A DNA stretch of 64,000 nt from Syntrophobacter fumaroxidans MPOB (GTDB lineage Bacteria > Desulfobacterota > Syntrophobacteria > Syntrophobacterales > Syntrophobacteraceae), in NCBI RefSeq assembly GCF_000014965.1, contig NC_008554.1, forward strand, positions 2,344,001 through 2,408,000, written 5' to 3'. Position 1 is the stretch's first letter. Each line of letters begins with the position of its first letter. Below the pieces are notes generated by a model. The model was not told where the DNA came from. It worked only from the letters and a program-made list of their open reading frames with translations, and searched no databases. Below are positions 60,480 through 64,000 of the stretch, one piece after another. A program made the translations under genes and the position numbers.

Positions 60480-62618
60480 CTAACGGGCTGCCTTTTCGGC
60501 GGCGGGCGGTTCGAGGATGATCCGGCAATCCGCCGCCACCGCTCCCTTGCCCTTTTCGTAGACAATAAACGGATTGATGTCCATCTCCTTGATTTCAGGA
60601 TGGTTCATGGACAGGTCTGACAGACTCACGAGACACCGCTCGATGGAACCGGTATCGCAAGGCGGTCTCCCCCGGTATCCCTTCAGGATGACGCGTCCCT
60701 TGATGCCTTTCACCAGGCGCCGCGCTTCATTGCGCCCGATGGGGGCGAGCCGGAACGCGACGTCCTTGAACACTTCCACGAGCACCCCGCCCAGGCCGAA
60801 CATGAGCAGCGGTCCATAGCCCGGGAAACGGCTCATGCCCAGAATAACCTCTTCTCCCTTTTCCGCCATCCGCTGCACCAGCACCCCTTCGATCACGGCA
60901 TTCGGATCGAACCCGGTCGCGTTTTCGATGATCGTGTCGTAAGCCTTTATCACGGCTTCACGGCCCTTGACGCCGATCATGACGCCGCCGGCATCCGTCT
61001 TGTGAACGATCTGGGGAGATATGATCTTCATGGCCACCGGCCCGCCCATGCTTTCGGCATAATCGAGCGCCTCCTCACGGCTCTTCGCCGTGAATGTCGG
61101 CAGGGTGGGGAATCCGTAACAGCGCAGGATCTCATTGCCGTCCGCATCCGCGAGGTACGTTCTTCCCCGGGATAGGTTCGTGCGAATGATTTCCGCGGCG
61201 CGTTCGACGTCGTGCTGGAAGGCGAACTGGGCCAGGTGTTGTCGGCCGGTCCACTTGGAGTATCTGTACAGGGCCGCGAACGCCTGGGCGGCGTGTTCCG
61301 GGAAGCGAAACACGGGAATGCCGTTCTCCTGGAGGTGCTTGACCCCCGCCGACACGTCGATGATTCCCATGAAACAGCACAGAATAGGCTTTTGAGACCG
61401 CTTGGCGATTTTCACGATGGCTTCGGCCGTCCCCAGTGCATTGGTCATGGATTGAGGGGTCAGGATCACCAGCGCCCCGTCCACGTTCGCATCCCGGATA
61501 ACCGCCCCCAGTGCGTTTTCATACCGGTCCTGGGAAGCGTCCCCGATGACGTCCACCGGGTTGTGCACATTGGCGGTGGCAGGCAGATGGCTGGCCAGGG
61601 TCTCGATGGTCTCCTCCGACAGCCGGGCGAGCTTGAGGCCGGACGTGACGGTCATGTCGGTGGCCACGATCCCCGGACCACCCGCGTTGGTGATGATGGC
61701 GACCCGCTTGCCGTTGGGAATTTTCCTCCCGGAAAACGCCTCGGCGAAATTGAACAGCTCCTCGATGGACTCGGCGCGAATGATCCCCGATTGCTGGAAG
61801 ATGGCCTCGTAGATCCCTTCCGATCCCGCCAGCGACCCGGTGTGCGAGGCCGCGGCCGCGGCTCCCGCCGACGTGCGCCCCGACTTGATCACCAGGATCG
61901 GCGTGGGACGCTCTCCCGACGTCATCTCCCGGACCTCCTGGATGAAATCGGCGCCGCGCCGCAGCTCCTCGAGGTAGATCATGATCACTTCCGTTTCCTT
62001 GTCCTTGTGGAAATAGCGGAGCAGATCCAGTTCGTCCACATCGGCCTTGTTGCCGATGGAAATGAACTTGGAGAACCCGAAATCCCGGTCCGCCGCGAAA
62101 TCGAGCACCGCCGTGCACAGCGCGCCGCTCTGCGAAATGAAGGAAATCTCGCCGAAGGCGGGCATGCGGGCCGAAAAGCTGGCGTTGAGCCTGACCGCGG
62201 GATGAGGATTGATGACGCCCAGGCAGTTGGGGCCGACCAGCCGCATCCCGGCCTCGCGGCAGATCGCGGTGATCTGCTCCTCGATCTTCCGTCCTTCCCC
62301 GCCGACCTCCTTGAAACCCGCCGACACGATCACGATTCCTTTGATTCCCACCCGCGCGGATTCCATCACCGCCTTCAGGGCCTCCGGCGGAGGGAGAATG
62401 ATGATTCCGAGGTCCACGGGATCCGGAATGTCGGAAATCGCGGGATAGGCACGCACGCACTGGATGGACTTGGCCGTTGGATTGACGGGATAGAGCGTTC
62501 CCTGGTAGTTCCCCTTGAGAATGTTCACGAAAATGTCATGACCGACTTTCCCGGGTTTCGTCGAAGCTCCGATAACGGCAACCGACTTTGGGGCAAAAAT
62601 CGCATCGAGCTTATCCAT
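60480..62618 (-). CDS. ADP-forming acyl-CoA (acetyl-CoA) synthetase, fused alpha-beta
   Basis: 712 residues from the ATG at 62618, preceded by AAGGAG. The CoA-binding/ligase part (MDKLDAIFAPKSVAVIGAST, GPNCLGVINPHPAVRLNASF, GEISFISQSGALCTAVLDFA) is followed by the phospho-histidine loop AAAASHTGSLAGSEGIYEAI. The C-terminal ATP-grasp half (GGPVAMKIISPQIVHKTDAG, GLGGVLVEVFKDVAFRLAPI, EMDINPFIVY) completes the enzyme. It forms ATP while releasing acetate or another acid from its CoA ester, which suits a syntroph that ends in acetate. Protein acetyltransferase fusions (Pat) are excluded because no GNAT domain is present. Confidence 0.9.
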   Translation of the reverse strand: MDKLDAIFAPKSVAVIGASTKPGKVGHDIFVNILKGNYQGTLYPVNPTAKSIQCVRAYPAISDIPDPVDLGIIILPPPEALKAVMESARVGIKGIVIVSAGFKEVGGEGRKIEEQITAICREAGMRLVGPNCLGVINPHPAVRLNASFSARMPAFGEISFISQSGALCTAVLDFAADRDFGFSKFISIGNKADVDELDLLRYFHKDKETEVIMIYLEELRRGADFIQEVREMTSGERPTPILVIKSGRTSAGAAAAASHTGSLAGSEGIYEAIFQQSGIIRAESIEELFNFAEAFSGRKIPNGKRVAIITNAGGPGIVATDMTVTSGLKLARLSEETIETLASHLPATANVHNPVDVIGDASQDRYENALGAVIRDANVDGALVILTPQSMTNALGTAEAIVKIAKRSQKPILCCFMGIIDVSAGVKHLQENGIPVFRFPEHAAQAFAALYRYSKWTGRQHLAQFAFQHDVERAAEIIRTNLSRGRTYLADADGNEILRCYGFPTLPTFTAKSREEALDYAESMGGPVAMKIISPQIVHKTDAGGVMIGVKGREAVIKAYDTIIENATGFDPNAVIEGVLVQRMAEKGEEVILGMSRFPGYGPLLMFGLGGVLVEVFKDVAFRLAPIGRNEARRLVKGIKGRVILKGYRGRPPCDTGSIERCLVSLSDLSMNHPEIKEMDINPFIVYEKGKGAVAADCRIILEPPAAEKAAR

Positions 62619-62938
62619 CCTGTTTCTCCTTTTCCCTGGACCTGTCGAATAATGATCGGCGCGCAGCGGGATGAGCCCCGCAGGAAGACGTGTCGCTTTC
62701 AAAATCAAGGTGAAGTGTCGTCTGGAGGGAGCGAACCCCTCGGAGCCCGGGCGGATCGAACGTACTCGCCGCTTCCCGGGACAGGAATCCGTTGTCTGCG
62801 GCCCGGCATCGCCGATCCGAGCCGGGCTTTGCCCTGAGCTTCCGGTTTGCACGAACCCGCGCCGCCCCGGGCGCCGCCCCCGGAGGCGCGCCGGGTATCC
62901 TCCCTCAGGCAGGCGCGGGGCAGGAGGCTCCGGGCCTG
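62619..62938. other. Intergenic region, 320 bp, nothing recognised
   Basis: Upstream of the ADP-forming synthetase and downstream of yjbQ. Apart from the ribosome site of the synthetase no clear signal is visible. Confidence 0.3.
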
Positions 62939-63337
62939 TCAACCGTCCATGATCTTGATGTGAACTTTGCGGGTCCTCGGACCGTCAAATTCACAGAAGA
63001 AGATGCGTTCCCAAGTCCCCAGCACCAATTGCCCCCCTTCGATGATGACGTGGACGCTGCCGCCCATGAGAGCCGTCTTGACGTGAGCCGCCGAATTGCC
63101 TTCGGAATGCCGCCAGGCGCCCTTCCAGGGGACGAGTTTGTCCAACGCGGCCAGGATATCCACGACCACATCCGGGTCCGCGCCCTCGTTGATGGTGATT
63201 CCCGCCGTGGTGTGCGGCACATAGACGATGCAGCAGCCTTCCTGTACGCCGCTTTCACGCACTTTCGCCGAAACCGACGGGGTGATGTCCACCATTGCGC
63301 TGTGCGCGGGCGTTTTGACCGTAACCGTGGCAATCAT
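62939..63337 (-). CDS. YjbQ family protein (UPF0047, secondary thiamine-phosphate synthase-like)
   Basis: 132 residues. The family motifs VYVPHTTAGITINEGADPD, WRHSEGNSAAHVKTALMGGS and GTWERIFFCEFDGPR are all present. The His and Glu/Asn cluster that binds a metal or phosphate in this fold is intact. Some members show weak thiamine-phosphate synthase activity, but the true role is unknown. It lies 23 bp after the next upstream gene, so both may share a transcript. Confidence 0.88.
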   Translation of the reverse strand: MIATVTVKTPAHSAMVDITPSVSAKVRESGVQEGCCIVYVPHTTAGITINEGADPDVVVDILAALDKLVPWKGAWRHSEGNSAAHVKTALMGGSVHVIIEGGQLVLGTWERIFFCEFDGPRTRKVHIKIMDG

Positions 63338-63360
63338 CGGGTTCCCCTTTCCTTCCGGCG

Positions 63361-64000
63361 TCAGGGCAGGATCAGACCGGATTCCGTCATGCGTTCGCCT
63401 CCGGGCTCTTGCTCCTGTTGCTTGAAATCGTCCGGCCAGCAGCGCTGCATGGAAGCGATCACGACGTCCACAACCACGGGGTTTTCACTCGCATTTGCCC
63501 CGGTGGCGAGGTGCCGGGCAATGATCCAGGCGTCCATCGCCTCTTCCACTCCCGCCTCGAGCCTGGCGAACATGGCCTGTTCCTCGAAGAAGCGCCGGAA
63601 CAGCTCCCTCTTTCTGCCCACGCACAATTCGTCCGCGGCTTTGCGGAATGCTTCCTCGATGCGCTCCTTCTGTATCTCGGGAGGAACCATAAGAAGGGGG
63701 TTTTCCAATTCCTGGATCTTCTGCCGGTAGAATGCCAGTTCGTCCCTCGTGAAAACCAGCCATCCGATGTCCGTCCTCTCCAGCAGCCGTGCGCCGTTCA
63801 CCTCGCGCACCCTGACCTCGGGCTGTTCTACTGGCGGCATCATTTCATAGACGTAGGGCGGCTTTTCCGGATCGTGGAAAGGCCTGAGCAGTCTCTTTGC
63901 CGCTTCGACGTCCGAATCGGCCACTTCTCGCCCGTGAAAATCCAGCATTTCGAACAACAGCCGCGCGGCATGCCGAATCGGCACCTCACCCGGTTTCTTC
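63361..64000 (-). CDS. Protein of unknown function, 5' part cut by right window edge
   Basis: The frame is open to the right edge (a GTG at 63984 is a possible but not required start). About 213 residues are visible, highly charged, with helical stretches (RIEEAFRKAADELCVGRKRE, FRRFFEEQAMFARLEAGVEE) and no membrane segment or motif I can assign. The stop at 63361 lies 23 bp before yjbQ. Confidence 0.6.
   Translation of the reverse strand, partial: KKPGEVPIRHAARLLFEMLDFHGREVADSDVEAAKRLLRPFHDPEKPPYVYEMMPPVEQPEVRVREVNGARLLERTDIGWLVFTRDELAFYRQKIQELENPLLMVPPEIQKERIEEAFRKAADELCVGRKRELFRRFFEEQAMFARLEAGVEEAMDAWIIARHLATGANASENPVVVDVVIASMQRCWPDDFKQQEQEPGGERMTESGLILP

Overview
The window looks like chromosome of a GC-rich, anaerobic Desulfobacterota (old Deltaproteobacteria), most probably a Syntrophobacter-type propionate-degrading or sulfate-reducing syntroph. 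The evidence is a complete 14-subunit-type complex I with a fused NuoB-C-D polypeptide, an ADP-forming acyl-CoA synthetase, carboxynorspermidine dehydrogenase, an lpxC-DUF4390-ntrY-ntrX operon, and many dispersed intergenic repeats. I recall fused NuoBCD from Syntrophobacter fumaroxidans, but this was not checked, so the species is an inference.

Left part (1-17 kb): housekeeping and signalling genes. These are carboxynorspermidine dehydrogenase (cut by the left edge), an SDR oxidoreductase, an internally duplicated membrane protein, a large dynamin-like GTPase that overlaps a RluA-type pseudouridine synthase tail to tail, a histidine-kinase remnant, a DUF4412 secreted protein, gamma-carbonic anhydrase and threonine synthase. 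An lpxC-DUF4390-ntrY-ntrX operon follows, headed by a textbook sigma-54 promoter. A small CRISPR-like repeat set (19-bp repeat, exact 61-bp period) and tRNA-Pro(GGG) close this part.

Middle (18-50 kb, nearly all minus strand): complex I is split into two same-strand blocks, nuoA-BCD-H-I-J-K-L-M-N (18.4-28.8 kb) and nuoEFG (45.4-49.7 kb). The 16.6 kb between them hold a truncated IS1182-type transposase, an RHS/YD polymorphic-toxin locus (one full RHS protein, one displaced RHS module with a different tip, and two small candidate immunity genes of equal length), a secreted protein with a 10 x 14-bp tandem repeat just upstream, a PAS histidine kinase preceded by twin palindromes, an EF-hand protein, and a sugar-phosphate set (rpe, pgi, ROK glucokinase).

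Right part (50-64 kb): an unknown conserved protein, an MBL-fold hydrolase, an unusual three-gene operon (Tat-exported ModA-like binding protein, NapH-type polyferredoxin, NifB-like radical SAM enzyme), an SppA-like lipoprotein protease, a GluR0-like ligand-gated potassium channel, a PlsC acyltransferase, ferritin, the ADP-forming acyl-CoA synthetase, YjbQ, and an unknown protein cut by the right edge.

The most unexpected feature is a ~305-bp, hairpin-rich element present three times (18.1, 50.8 and 55.9 kb). Every copy starts directly at the stop codon of an unrelated gene, in the same orientation relative to that gene. Several other repeat families (28.9/59.3 kb, 29.4/39.0/24.8 kb, 17.6/29.2/56.3/59.7 kb) fill the remaining intergenic space, and some share the same terminal motif. 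These may be miniature mobile elements or a family of 3'-end/terminator elements not previously described.
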